This document shows positions 36,746 to 45,467 of a DNA stretch of 59,727 nt, in pieces. The translations under genes and the position numbers were made by a program. The DNA is from Lysinibacillus parviboronicapiens. Its GTDB lineage: Bacteria > Bacillota > Bacilli > Bacillales_A > Planococcaceae. The DNA lies in NCBI RefSeq assembly GCF_003049575.1, contig NZ_PYWI01000025.1, forward strand, positions 1 through 59,727, given 5' to 3'. Within the stretch, counting starts at the first letter, position 1. Each line of letters starts with the position of its first letter. The notes beneath the pieces were generated by a model. That model saw only the letters and a program-made list of their open reading frames with translations. It did no database searches and had not been told where the DNA came from.

Positions 36746-36891
36746 GACGTGCATTCACACCCACCCATACCAATGAGCTTATGAATCCAAGGCGCAGATA
36801 GTGCAACAAGCAACTTTCGCCTGAGAGAATAGAATTGCCGTTTGAGTGTGTGGGTTGACTGCAAAATCATGAAAGAAGAAAGGAAGATTCG
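36746..36891 (+). other. Structured-looking gap between opuAB and opuAC
   Basis: A 146-base intercistronic gap with arms AGGCG (36790-36794) and CGCCT (36827-36831), plus outer ACCCAC / GTGGGT pairing. No riboswitch is recognised. It may tune OpuAC expression against the membrane subunits. Confidence 0.35.
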
Positions 36892-37764
36892 ATGAAACTG
36901 AAAACTTTATCTAAATTAGGAATGGCATTAGGGCTTGGCCTCATGCTTGCTGCCTGCAGTGGGGATGATTCTAGTAAGAGTGGAGATTCAAAAGAAGTAA
37001 ATTTAGCTTATGTTGAATGGGATACAGAAATCGCTTCGACACATGTCGTAGGTCAGGTTCTGGAGGACTTAGGCTATGATGTTACGTTAACACCACTGGA
37101 TAACGCGATTATGTGGGAAGCTGTTTCAAAAGGAGAAGCGGATGGTATGGTGGCTGCTTGGCTACCACATACACATGGTTCTCAATATGAAAAATATAAA
37201 GACAATCTAGATGAGCTTGGCGAAAACCTTGCAGGTGCTAAAATCGGACTAGTAGTACCGAGCTATATGAATGTCAACTCCATTGAAGATTTAAAAAATG
37301 AAGCAGACCACACGATTACAGGTATTGAACCAGGTGCTGGTATTACAGCTGCAACTGAAAAAGCATTAGAAGAGTATGATAATCTAGCAGATTGGAACCT
37401 ATTAACTTCTTCTTCTGGTGCGATGACAACGGCTCTTTCTAAAGCGATTGATAATAAAGAAGAAATTATCGTGACAGGTTGGTCTCCACACTGGAAATTC
37501 GCTTCATATGACTTGAAATATCTAGAGGATCCAAAAGGCGTCTTTGGCGGAGAAGAAACGATTAACACATTCGTACGTAAAGGTTTAAAAGAAGATCAAC
37601 CTGATGTCTATAAAGTATTGGATAACTTCCACTGGACATCAGAGGATTTAGAAAGTATTATGCTAGAAATTATGGATGGTAAAGATCCAAAAGAAGCTGC
37701 TAAAGACTGGGTTAAAAACAACGCAGACAAAGTTGCTGAATGGACGAAGGATATTGAAAAATAA
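36892..37764 (+). CDS. opuAC: Glycine betaine-binding lipoprotein
   Basis: A 290-residue substrate-binding lipoprotein. The signal peptide ends in the lipobox LAAC (Cys about residue 22). The mature protein has Trp-rich binding motifs (YVEWDTEI, MVAAWLPHTHGSQYEKY, VTGWSPHWKF), typical of the aromatic cage that holds glycine betaine or proline betaine. AGGAAGATTCG precedes the ATG. It is the last gene of the opuA set and ends before a strong terminator. Confidence 0.92.
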   Translation: MKLKTLSKLGMALGLGLMLAACSGDDSSKSGDSKEVNLAYVEWDTEIASTHVVGQVLEDLGYDVTLTPLDNAIMWEAVSKGEADGMVAAWLPHTHGSQYEKYKDNLDELGENLAGAKIGLVVPSYMNVNSIEDLKNEADHTITGIEPGAGITAATEKALEEYDNLADWNLLTSSSGAMTTALSKAIDNKEEIIVTGWSPHWKFASYDLKYLEDPKGVFGGEETINTFVRKGLKEDQPDVYKVLDNFHWTSEDLESIMLEIMDGKDPKEAAKDWVKNNADKVAEWTKDIEK

Positions 37765-37775
37765 ACAGTAAAAAC

Positions 37776-37812
37776 AGCACTGCCGTTATGAGCTAACGGC
37801 AGTGCTATTTTA
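37776..37812. terminator. Strong intrinsic terminator between opuAC and ykkD
   Basis: Perfect 13-bp stem AGCACTGCCGTTA / TAACGGCAGTGCT with loop TGAGC and flanking T/A tracts, between converging genes. Confidence 0.9.
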
Positions 37813-37829
37813 ATGCGATTGTGCACTAT

Positions 37830-38144
37830 TTAAGATATCAATTTTAAAGAAATTGCGGCACCTAAAACTAAAACAATACAGACAATCCGACGCCAATCTT
37901 TCGATTCATTGAAAAACAACATGCCCAACAGTGCGCCACCAGCTGCCCCAATTCCCGTCCAAATTGCGTAGGCTGTACCCATCTGTAACGTTTCCATCGC
38001 ATAAGCGAGTCCAGCAAAGCTAAGCGTGAACGCAACAATAAGAAGCGTTAAATTTTTCATGCTCTTGCTGTCATTATATTTACTAATCATATAAACACCC
38101 ATCATTTCACAAAGCCCTGCGACAACTAATGCAAGCCACGCCAT
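37830..38144 (-). CDS. ykkD: SMR transporter subunit (YkkD-like guanidinium exporter)
   Basis: A 104-residue small multidrug resistance protein with four predicted helices. The conserved membrane Glu is in helix 1 (LVVAGLCEMMGVYMI). YkkD of B. subtilis is 105 residues. It overlaps the preceding gene by one base, so it is translated with it as a hetero-dimer. The upstream guanidine-I riboswitch makes guanidinium export the likely function rather than general drug resistance. Confidence 0.9.
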   Translation of the reverse strand: MAWLALVVAGLCEMMGVYMISKYNDSKSMKNLTLLIVAFTLSFAGLAYAMETLQMGTAYAIWTGIGAAGGALLGMLFFNESKDWRRIVCIVLVLGAAISLKLIS

Positions 38145-38485
38145 TATGCCTTCACCTCTTTATCTTGTGGTTCTCCCGTTAAAAGCTTTAAGCCTACGAC
38201 TCCAGCTAGTAAAACGACGATACATAAGATTTTTGCCAACTTCCACGGTTCCCCAAATAGCAAGCTATCCGCACACACCGTCCCTGCGGTTCCTAAACCC
38301 ACGAACACCGCATATACCGTGCCAACTGGTAAAGTTTCGCCCGCCTTAATTAATAAATAAAAGCTAATAAATATAGCAATAGCTGTACCAATCCATTCCC
38401 ACACACTTCCTGCATGCTTTAGGCCAATTACCCAACCGACCTCAAAAACAGCTGCTACAATAACACTAAACCATTGTTTATTCAT
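38144..38485 (-). CDS. ykkC: SMR transporter subunit (YkkC-like guanidinium exporter)
   Basis: A 113-residue SMR protein with four helices. The helix-1 Glu is in [15 protein letters not shown], and later family segments are [20 protein letters not shown] and [11 protein letters not shown]. YkkC of B. subtilis has 112 residues. ATG 38485 is chosen because GGAGAGA is nine bases upstream. It is the first cistron under the guanidine-I riboswitch. About 320 bases of leader, filled with imperfect tandem repeats, lie between riboswitch and start codon, which is unusual. Confidence 0.9.
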   Translation of the reverse strand: MNKQWFSVIVAAVFEVGWVIGLKHAGSVWEWIGTAIAIFISFYLLIKAGETLPVGTVYAVFVGLGTAGTVCADSLLFGEPWKLAKILCIVVLLAGVVGLKLLTGEPQDKEVKA

Positions 38486-38537
38486 TTCGTATCTCTCCAT
38501 TCATTTGTAATCATAGTTAACATTGCACAATAAATAT

Positions 38538-38720
38538 TCGCGCCAGAGCGTGATGGCCTTTACCTGAGCGTTTGTCCCTTGCACAAGAGCGATACTCACT
38601 TGGACCCGAGCGATAAGCCCCTCTACCTGATCAGAACTCACCTGCACCTGAGCGATAAACCACTCTACCCGAGCGGGACTCACTTGGACCCGAGCGATTA
38701 ACCCCTCTACCTTAGCGAAC
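38538..38720 (-). repeat. Imperfect tandem repeats in the ykkCD leader
   Basis: Repeated segments of the type ACCCGAGCGATAA-CCCCTCTACC and ACTCACTTGGACCCGAGCG recur about every 34 bases, with half-units near 17. The repeats are non-coding as far as I can see. They separate the riboswitch terminator from ykkC. Confidence 0.75.
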
Positions 38721-38807
38721 CCCCTACTATCCTATCCAATCTATAAATAACCAGACCACGAAATATTCATCTCTAGCGTTGGCAACATAGCCACATTTTA
38801 GCCAAAC

Positions 38808-38929
38808 AAAAAAAGCCTGCGGAAACACTGTTAAAAACAGTATCTCCCAGGCTTTTATCCTTCCGTGTCACAAAAATAATTTTGTGGTTTTCTCTCGGAC
38901 CAGGCTAGCTTATGCTACGGAACCCTAGA
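38808..38929 (-). ncRNA. Guanidine-I (ykkC) riboswitch with terminator
   Basis: The minus strand reads CTAGGGTTCCG, then CTGGTCCGAGAGAAAACCAC, then ACACGGAAGGATAAAAGCCTGGGAG, which are the conserved blocks of the ykkC guanidine-I aptamer. It is followed by a hairpin with loops AGCCTG / CAGGCT and a T-run on the minus strand. Guanidinium binding should prevent termination and allow expression of the downstream SMR pair. Confidence 0.93.
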
Positions 38930-38970
38930 AAACTTTCATATCTGATTGTCAGTTTAGTATAGCAAATAAC

Positions 38971-40110
38971 TTAGAAATTTTCCACTGGAACGTAGCCAAC
39001 TTTGTCGACTAATGTCTGTCCTTCTTCAGATACAATCCAATCGACAAATCTTGTGACATTCGGATTGTCAGTTCCCGCTGTCACCGCATAAAATTCGGAC
39101 GTTAGTGGGTATGTACCATTGCGAATATTTTCCTTTGTGGGTGCAACACCATCGATAGACAGCAATTTTATTTCCTTACTCCCCACCATCTCGGTCGAAT
39201 AATATCTGAATGTGTAGCCAATAGCGTTTTTATAATTGCGATATTTTGAAACTTCATGTATGATGCCCCCCATTCCTGTCGCCACATCCTCCGCAGGGGC
39301 CTCCATAATAGGCATATCCCCCATAATCTTTTCGAGTGACGTTTGACTTCCACTATCTGCTGGACGCTGAAACGCACGAATAGTATCATCAGCCCCTCCA
39401 ACCTCACGCCAATTCGTAATTTCACCGGCATACATTTGTTTTACTTGTGCAAGCGTTAGATTATCGACACTATTTTTATGATGGACAAAAAAGACAAAAG
39501 CCTCGCGTCCAATAGGCGTCAGATTCAATGTCAGCCCTCTCATGTCTGCTCTTTTTTGCTGTGACGCTGACGGAGCTGCTGCAAAAATTAAGTCAACATC
39601 TTCATAAATTAAATTATGGTAGGCCACGGGTGTACGGTTTACCATTACTTCACTTTCATCGGACGGATAACTTTTTTTCGGATATGTTGCTTCCACAAAA
39701 GCAGCATACAGTGGATACATTGCCGTAGCCCCATCTATACGAGGCAGAGGCTCCTGTAATTGTAATGAGGCCTTGGACTTCACAACCTTATTTTGTGCTG
39801 CAAAGGGTTCATAGGCAAAGACATCAATTTCGGCATCGACCGTTGGTATATTCATTTTATAATGATATTGGATGGGAGCAATCGAAGCACTGACAAGCGC
39901 TACCCCCATTATTCCAGCAAACCATGCCTTGCGCTGCTTTGTCGTAAACCATTCAAATATCAGACAAGTAAACAGTAAAAACAGGCTAATTGGAACAACA
40001 AGGAGAAGGCCCTTATAATGCATCAAACCATTTAATAATGTGATTAAAGCGACAATTCCTGTGAAAAATAGTAAACAGATAAACACAAATATGGTTTGTA
40101 TAATTTTCAT
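38971..40110 (-). CDS. PstS-like substrate-binding protein with N-terminal membrane helices
   Basis: A 379-residue protein. The first 90 or so residues form about three hydrophobic helices (TIFVFICLLFF, LLLVVPISLFLLF, MGVALVSASIAPI). The remainder is a periplasmic-binding-protein fold of the phosphate-binding type: PRIDGATAMYPLYAAFVEAT, DLIFAAAPSASQQ, AGEITNWREVGGADDTIRAFQRPADSGSQTS and AIGYTFRYY. GGAGGAAAGTAC lies before ATG 40110. It is anchored in the membrane rather than a lipoprotein. No pst permease or ATPase genes are next to it, so a phosphate-sensing or scavenging role is only a guess. Confidence 0.82.
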   Translation of the reverse strand: MKIIQTIFVFICLLFFTGIVALITLLNGLMHYKGLLLVVPISLFLLFTCLIFEWFTTKQRKAWFAGIMGVALVSASIAPIQYHYKMNIPTVDAEIDVFAYEPFAAQNKVVKSKASLQLQEPLPRIDGATAMYPLYAAFVEATYPKKSYPSDESEVMVNRTPVAYHNLIYEDVDLIFAAAPSASQQKRADMRGLTLNLTPIGREAFVFFVHHKNSVDNLTLAQVKQMYAGEITNWREVGGADDTIRAFQRPADSGSQTSLEKIMGDMPIMEAPAEDVATGMGGIIHEVSKYRNYKNAIGYTFRYYSTEMVGSKEIKLLSIDGVAPTKENIRNGTYPLTSEFYAVTAGTDNPNVTRFVDWIVSEEGQTLVDKVGYVPVENF

Positions 40111-40133
40111 GTACTTTCCTCCTTTATACAATG

Positions 40134-40147
40134 GTGTAAATTTACAC
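40134..40147. promoter_or_regulatory. 14-bp palindrome between divergent genes
   Basis: GTGTAAATTTACAC, a perfect palindrome upstream of the PstS-like gene and divergent from the YbaK-type gene. Possible regulator site. Confidence 0.5.
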
Positions 40148-40247
40148 TTCTCTATTTTTAAGATAGATGATTTCAGGTAGAAAGGCAACTGCATTTTCTG
40201 AAAATTATGTTAAAATAAATTTTAGTACTGATAGGAGGTATGTACAT

Positions 40248-40721
40248 ATGGCAATTGAAAAAGTACGCGAACATTTTGCTCAGTGGCATTTACAACACAA
40301 AATACAAGAGCTTAACGAGAGCTCAGCAACGGTTGAATTGGCCGCACAAGCGCTTGGCTGTGAGCCTGAGCGGATTGCAAAAACGTTATCGTTTCTTGTC
40401 AATGACGGTGCAATTCTAATCGTTGCCGCAGGTGATGCTAAAATTGACAACGCGAAATACAAATCAATCTTTGGCACAAAAGCGAAAATGGTGGCAAAAG
40501 AAGAGGTCCTTGAACGCATAGGACATGATATCGGTGGCGTTTGTCCATTCGGCATTAATGAGGGAGTTGCAGTTTACTTAGATGAATCGCTCAAACGTTT
40601 TACGACCGTATTTCCTGCTTGTGGTAGCAGTAACTCCGCTATCGAGTTGACTATTGCTGAATTAGAAAGATATACACCCTATAAGGAATGGATCGACGTC
40701 TGTAAAGGCTGGAACGATTAA
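40248..40721 (+). CDS. YbaK/EbsC-family aminoacyl-tRNA deacylase
   Basis: A 157-residue YbaK/ProX-fold protein. It shows TVELAAQALGCEPERIAKTL, the Lys-bearing AAGDAKIDNAKYKSIFGTKA and the conserved GGVCPFGINEGVAVYLDESL loop. This family hydrolyses mischarged Cys- or Ala-tRNA(Pro) or similar. AGGAGGTATGTAC is before ATG 40248. A strong terminator follows. Confidence 0.87.
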   Translation: MAIEKVREHFAQWHLQHKIQELNESSATVELAAQALGCEPERIAKTLSFLVNDGAILIVAAGDAKIDNAKYKSIFGTKAKMVAKEEVLERIGHDIGGVCPFGINEGVAVYLDESLKRFTTVFPACGSSNSAIELTIAELERYTPYKEWIDVCKGWND

Positions 40722-40723
40722 TG

Positions 40724-40763
40724 AAAAAGAACAACAAGCGGCATCAAGCTTGTTGTTCTTTTT
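40724..40763 (+). terminator. Intrinsic terminator of the YbaK-type gene
   Basis: AAGAACAACAAGC / GCTTGTTGTTCTTTTT with loop GGCATCAA and a T-run. Confidence 0.9.
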
Positions 40764-41402
40764 ACTCGCTTTCCCGTGACGAACCAACTGGCTCATTCGT
40801 CTCGTAGCTTTTTCATCAGCAGATAATAGCGCTAAAAATTATGTATTGCTAGGGTGAGGCGTAGTTAATAGACGCTCAAAATGGCAATGTGCTTGGCTAA
40901 ATAATTTAATCAGTGATGACCATTCCAAAAGCCAGAAATATAAAAAAGACTCCTACTAAGAACAGATAAAGCAAGAGTTACTAAAATTTACTCAGAATGA
41001 AAAAGTATAATCGGATACTATTCGAAAGAGACGTAAAGAAAAAACTTATTGCAATGTTTGTGAGTGACATGAGCGTTGATAAGAAAAGAAATGTAAGAAG
41101 GCCCGAATCTGTTGCAATCACTGAAATTGAATTCTTATAAATACTAATGTGCTTATCATCCTAACAAGATAAGAGTAAGTAAAAATATTCCCCCCTGTAA
41201 AATATGGTGAGTCATTTGCTATGAGCATATTTTGATGAATAAACCATTTTCCATCTGCCCTCTCATTGATAGCAATTAATCATCTCATCAATCCTAATTA
41301 TGTAAATGTTAAACATTCTTTAATAAGAATTTATTTTTATTTACTTAATATACAAATAAAAAAAGCCAAAGTTCAAAATTAATTTCGTTTTTATTACAAA
41401 AG
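40764..41402. other. Intergenic region without a supported gene
   Basis: About 640 AT-rich bases. A 47-codon ORF (40997-41140) has no ribosome site and no family I recognise. I see no repeat that recurs in the window. It may be a decayed remnant. Confidence 0.3.
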
Positions 41403-41439
41403 GCAGTTGAAAGTTCGATTCAACCGAACTTTCAACTGC
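41403..41439 (-). terminator. Terminator-like hairpin of CsxC-like gene 1
   Basis: Perfect 15-bp stem GCAGTTGAAAGTTCG / CGAACTTTCAACTGC. The identical hairpin follows the paralogue at 44453-44489. Confidence 0.8.
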
Positions 41440-41545
41440 AACTCATATATTGGATTTTATCAGTGCCTCTTAAAAATTCTAGTGCTGTTTATTTTTGCAT
41501 TGTACAACCCTTTATTCTTTGTTTTGCTCCTCTAAAAAATAGTGA

Positions 41546-42349
41546 TTATTGCCAATGATTAGTAGGAGATTCAGTAGCAGGGCTAACAGGAGGCGTAAGT
41601 CCTGAAAGCACAGGCGTTACTACACTACCCGCACCTAGGCGAATTTGTTGAACTTGTAGTACTTTTACAGTAAGCTCCAGTACGATTTTTTCACGCAATT
41701 TGCTAAAAGTTCCTTCAGGTCTTGCCATAGTTGGTGAAAAGTCAAGTTCAAAGAAGTTTGCAGCTACTAATTCGCCAAAAGGTTGTTCATTGTATTTTAC
41801 GAGGTTTTGGAAGAAAGCCTTATCCAATCGAGCATCCAATTGGGTATGATCATTAAGGAAGTTCACTTCGGCAAACTCGGAAATCCCTAGGATTGGCGTA
41901 GGGCCTCCAGGTTCTTGTGGGAAAGTAAGGTCTGCAAAACCAGAAAACGGAACATCGGCAATTCTATCTTGAAGTGCCCCATTACATGCTGATGAAGCAT
42001 ATTCGATATTTTTACGAATATGGCCCGCTACGAATAATTTAGCTCTTGTTACCCTAAAAAAGTCAGTGCCCGCAATACGTGTAAATCTAACCGGTACCAG
42101 TTTCACTTGATTTAGGAATACATTTTTTTTCACTCTTTTGATTTCAGTTGCTGCAGGACTAAGCGTAATATCCGACTCCACAACAATTTGAAGTGTTGGT
42201 TCCGAAAGTACAACCGGTATTTTTATAATGGGCGTCGAAAGCGGTGTAGCGACTACTGGCGTATTCGCACTAGATAATGGTGTTTGTTCAGTTGATGTTA
42301 CTGGACAAGGAAGACAAGGTTGGATCTGATTATCTAATTGATCACTCAA
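41546..42349 (-). CDS. CsxC/DUF7852-like spore-surface protein, copy 1
   Basis: A 267-residue protein about 95% identical to the product at 44524-45324. Middle segments (KIPVVLSEPTLQIVVESDI, EIKRVKKNVFLNQVKL, KLFVAGHIRKNIEYASS and LTVKVLQVQQIRLG) match what I recall of the CsxC-like family of spore/exosporium proteins. There is no signal peptide. The Pro/Thr-rich N- and C-termini are variable. A sigma-K-like -10 (CATATTCTA) lies about 50 bases upstream, which suits mother-cell expression late in sporulation. Assignment is by recall of motif style, not search. Confidence 0.7.
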   Translation of the reverse strand: MSDQLDNQIQPCLPCPVTSTEQTPLSSANTPVVATPLSTPIIKIPVVLSEPTLQIVVESDITLSPAATEIKRVKKNVFLNQVKLVPVRFTRIAGTDFFRVTRAKLFVAGHIRKNIEYASSACNGALQDRIADVPFSGFADLTFPQEPGGPTPILGISEFAEVNFLNDHTQLDARLDKAFFQNLVKYNEQPFGELVAANFFELDFSPTMARPEGTFSKLREKIVLELTVKVLQVQQIRLGAGSVVTPVLSGLTPPVSPATESPTNHWQ

Positions 42350-42396
42350 AAAATTCCCTCATTTCATTTTTAGTATTAGAGAGCTCTCTATATTGT

Positions 42397-42405
42397 TAGA
42401 ATATG
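42397..42405 (-). promoter_or_regulatory. Sigma-K-like -10 element before CsxC-like gene 1
   Basis: Minus strand CATATTCTA, matching CATA-N3-TA of sigma-K promoters. The paralogue has the same box at 45374-45382. Confidence 0.5.
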
Positions 42406-42492
42406 TAGCAACCAAATCGGTGCATGGACGTTTTACTAATGCTTTTACTCATTTTAATAAAAGGGATTTTTGAGATGAGAGATAAATTTCAA

Positions 42493-43665
42493 TTAGCCTC
42501 TAGTCCCTTGGCTATCATAACTGACTCGAATTTGCTGTACTTGTAGTATATGAATGATTAATTCTAAAACTATGTTTTGGTACAATTGATTTGCATCATT
42601 TAATGACTCATTTTGTGCAGGTACTGCATTCCGAGTATGAGATGAGGTATACTCAATATTCTGATGTATATATCCTTCAATAAATAAATTAGCCTTTGAT
42701 GCTGTACACGTCCCATTTCCTAATGCTTGAGAAAACTGATGAGGTACGAATCTACAATCTGTTAGTATTACCTCATTCGAGATTTCTTTAAATGCCACAA
42801 TTCCTTTTTCAAATAAAATATTTTCTTCTAGACCTATTTCAATTTTGTATTCCCCTACTACAACTGGAACTCTGATATGCATAAAATCATCGGAAGAGTA
42901 TGCGTGATTATTGGTTTCACCTTTTTTAATTGATGGTGCGCTATGTAAGGGCACTACAACTGATTTAGAAGGATTATTCTTCTGACTATTTTTATCATTA
43001 GTATCCGTTTTCATTAAACATATAATTTCATTAATTTTTGAGCGAACCAAACGACAATTAGGCTGTTCAGGATAATCCGTTGTAGTATTAAATAGTTTGG
43101 TTTCAAATTGAGGCGTAAGGTGATTGTTTAGGTCAAGAAATTCAAATGTATTTCGAACCATCTCACCACAGATCGGAGCATGAAGAAAATCATCAATTGT
43201 CACGTGAGTAGAAAATGGGGTTTTTTGAGTTATGGAACATACTGTCCCAGAAGATGCATGACCACTATCTGTAGAACTGTTTTGCGCCATCTCTTCTATA
43301 TCAATAGGACGCCTCACTTTATTCCCCACATCGGATTCAGAAGGACTAACAATTTTACAATCAGAGTTTAATTGGGCTGCAAAATCCTGTTCTTCCCCAG
43401 TATTTGTTTCATCTGTCTCTTCCGGATCAAGGTGATGAACGATTTCTTCCTCATCATTATTTACTGAAGGTATGAGTAGTTCACGATTGGAATCTAAATG
43501 GGCTGCAAAGCAGGTTTTATCTTTTTTTTCGGAATCAGTAGAATTTAGTTGAGATACGTGATCTATGTTATTTGAAAGTTTAATTTGATTCATCCACTCG
43601 GTGTAATCGATTTGCTTGGAACTTACTTCCTTCATCTTTTTATAGTTAATCCATGGAGTTTTCAT
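42493..43665 (-). CDS. CsxC-like protein with repeated acidic N-terminus
   Basis: A 390-residue divergent relative of the flanking paralogues. The C-terminal part shares the family features MHIRVPVVVGEYKIEIGLEE, KANLFIEGYIHQNIEYTSS and LELIIHILQVQQIRVS. The N-terminal half contains an imperfect duplicated acidic segment (CFAAHLDSN and DFAAQLNSD followed by acidic runs). Ser/Asp/Glu-rich low-complexity sequence suggests a structural coat protein. GGGAG precedes the ATG 43665. It is transcribed towards CsxC-like gene 1. Confidence 0.65.
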   Translation of the reverse strand: MKTPWINYKKMKEVSSKQIDYTEWMNQIKLSNNIDHVSQLNSTDSEKKDKTCFAAHLDSNRELLIPSVNNDEEEIVHHLDPEETDETNTGEEQDFAAQLNSDCKIVSPSESDVGNKVRRPIDIEEMAQNSSTDSGHASSGTVCSITQKTPFSTHVTIDDFLHAPICGEMVRNTFEFLDLNNHLTPQFETKLFNTTTDYPEQPNCRLVRSKINEIICLMKTDTNDKNSQKNNPSKSVVVPLHSAPSIKKGETNNHAYSSDDFMHIRVPVVVGEYKIEIGLEENILFEKGIVAFKEISNEVILTDCRFVPHQFSQALGNGTCTASKANLFIEGYIHQNIEYTSSHTRNAVPAQNESLNDANQLYQNIVLELIIHILQVQQIRVSYDSQGTRG

Positions 43666-43866
43666 TCATTCACTCCCAAATGATGTTTAGTCAAATTAAG
43701 TGCAACATTTGCTCCGAAAAAACTCCTGCACTTTTTTCCGGCCAAGACATTTTCTTAGTCGATTTATCTTTTAATGTTAGGCTTTATGAGTTCTTCTGGG
43801 GAGACATAATCAAAATTCATTTTCAACTTGAAAAACTCACTAAGTAACCTGTTTTCAGTCTTATTA

Positions 43867-43992
43867 CTACCACGCCACGTTGCCATCAGAAAATGAATCT
43901 GTAAAAAGTGATGTCATTTCTTTTTCTAACGGCTGATCACAGCTACACTCTTTCTCTTCTATTTTTGCTCGAAGATACGATTGATGGCTCAT
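43867..43992 (-). CDS. Small Cys-containing hypothetical protein (41 aa)
   Basis: An ORF of 41 codons, too short for the usual threshold. The start ATG 43992 has GTGG about nine bases upstream, weak. The product starts MSHQSYLRAKIEEKECSCDQ and contains a CSC motif. It lies between coat-type genes, in the same direction. It may be a small coat-associated protein or chance. Confidence 0.35.
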   Translation of the reverse strand: MSHQSYLRAKIEEKECSCDQPLEKEMTSLFTDSFSDGNVAW

Positions 43993-44452
43993 AAGGATTT
44001 CCACTGTTCAAAAGAGAAACATTTTATAAGACATCATTAATGAGCTACTGTTATTTTGACTAAATGTTTCACAATCTATTTTATGCTTTATTTTTACTTT
44101 TGCCACAAAGCGCTTTCCAAATCTCAGTGGCAATTGAGATACAAATGTTTGGGAGACGTTGGTTTAGGAATTGATCTATGTGTTACCTCAAAAATTTTAA
44201 AAATTGATTAGACAAAGGTGAGAATTTATAAAGAGGAGTTTCTGAAGGCAAATTTATGTTAACAACATTAACATAAATAAACTGAAGTGACCGCAATTGA
44301 CACGAAAGAATAAAATAATCAGGATACCTTTAGATAAATAGGTGACATTCCGATCGTTATCTATATATTATTTTGTTTTCAACTCTGTATAACGTAAAAT
44401 CTACAAATAACACCTATTAATGCATTTACAATCGTTAATATATAACGAAAAA
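43993..44452. other. Intergenic region, no gene seen
   Basis: AT-rich, about 460 bases between the small ORF and the terminator of the second CsxC-like gene. No repeat or RNA recognised. The 55-codon plus-strand ORF at 43683-43847 overlaps the leader of the 390-aa gene and has no ribosome site. Confidence 0.3.
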
Positions 44453-44489
44453 GCAGTTGAAAGTTCGATTCAACCGAACTTTCAACTGC
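44453..44489 (-). terminator. Terminator-like hairpin of CsxC-like gene 2
   Basis: The same 15-bp stem as at 41403-41439, followed on the minus strand by TTTTT. Confidence 0.85.
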
Positions 44490-44523
44490 CAACTCATTTG
44501 TTTTGCTCCTCTAAAACTAGAGA

Positions 44524-45324
44524 TTAACAATAATCAGTAGGAGGTTCAATAGCAGGACTAACTGGAGGCGTAAGTCCTGAAAGAACAGGCGTTACTACAC
44601 TACCCGCACCTAAGCGGATTTGTTGGACTTGCAATACTTTTACAGTAAGGTCCAGTACGATTTTTTCACGCAATTTGCTAAAAGTTCCTTCAGGTCTTGC
44701 CATAGTTGGTGAGAAATCAAGTTCAAAGAAGTTTGCAGCTACTAACTCGCCAAAAGGTTGTTCATTGTATTTTACGAGATTTTGGAAGAAAAACTTATCC
44801 AGTCGAGCATCCAATTGGGTATGATCATTAAGGAAGTTCGCTTCAGCAAACTCGGAAATTCCTAAAATCGGTGTAGGACCTCCAGGTTCTTGTGGGAAAG
44901 TAAGGTCTGCAAAACCAGAAAACGGAACATCGGCAATTCTATCTCGAAGCGCCCCATTACATGCTGATGAAGCATATTCGATATTTTTACGAATATGTCC
45001 TGCTACAAATAATTTAGCCCGTGTTACCCTAAAAAAGTCAGTGCCCGCAATACGTGTAAACTTAACTGGTACCAGTTTCACTTGATTTAGGAATACATTT
45101 TTTTTCACTCTTTTGATTTCAGTTGCTGCAGGACTAAGCGTAATATCCGACTCCACAACGATTTGAAGTGTTGGTTCTGAAAGTACAACCGGTATTTTTA
45201 TAATGGGCGTCGAAAGCGGTGTAGCGACTACTGGCGTATTCGCACTAGATAATGGTGTTTGTTCAGTTGATGTTACTGGACAAGGAAGAAAAGGTTGCAT
45301 CTGATTATCTAATTGATCACTCAA
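44524..45324 (-). CDS. CsxC/DUF7852-like spore-surface protein, copy 2
   Basis: A 266-residue near-copy of the 41546-42349 product; differences are few, mainly at the C-terminus (AIEPPTDYC versus ATESPTNHWQ). The promoter region and terminator are also duplicated. The region upstream (about 45468-45517) retains the last codons of a second copy of the 390-aa gene, so a two-gene unit was duplicated and one copy then cut. Expression is predicted late in sporulation from the sigma-K-like box at 45374-45382. Confidence 0.7.
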   Translation of the reverse strand: MSDQLDNQMQPFLPCPVTSTEQTPLSSANTPVVATPLSTPIIKIPVVLSEPTLQIVVESDITLSPAATEIKRVKKNVFLNQVKLVPVKFTRIAGTDFFRVTRAKLFVAGHIRKNIEYASSACNGALRDRIADVPFSGFADLTFPQEPGGPTPILGISEFAEANFLNDHTQLDARLDKFFFQNLVKYNEQPFGELVAANFFELDFSPTMARPEGTFSKLREKIVLDLTVKVLQVQQIRLGAGSVVTPVLSGLTPPVSPAIEPPTDYC

Positions 45325-45373
45325 AAAAATTCCCTCATTTCATTTTTAGTATTAGAGATGTTCTCTATATAGC

Positions 45374-45382
45374 TAGAATATG
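45374..45382 (-). promoter_or_regulatory. Sigma-K-like -10 element before CsxC-like gene 2
   Basis: Minus strand CATATTCTA with AC 16 bases upstream, fitting sigma-K spacing. Confidence 0.55.
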
Positions 45383-45467
45383 TAGCAACCAACTCTATGT
45401 ATGGACGTTTTACTAGTTCTTTTAATTTTATAAAAGAGATTTTTAAAGGAGACATAGGTTTTTAATT

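Noticed and set aside
36781..36845. Glycine-riboswitch-like bases between opuAB and opuAC
   Set aside because: Only a loose resemblance to parts of the aptamer; the paired core is not complete.
38501..38683. 60-aa minus-strand ORF in the ykkC leader
   Set aside because: It is a translation of the tandem repeats, with no coding features.
40997..41140. 47-aa ORF starting MKKYNRILFERD
   Set aside because: No ribosome site or recognised family; the region looks decayed.
43653..43847. Plus-strand ORF with a CNIC motif
   Set aside because: It overlaps the start region of the 390-aa gene on the other strand and has no ribosome site.
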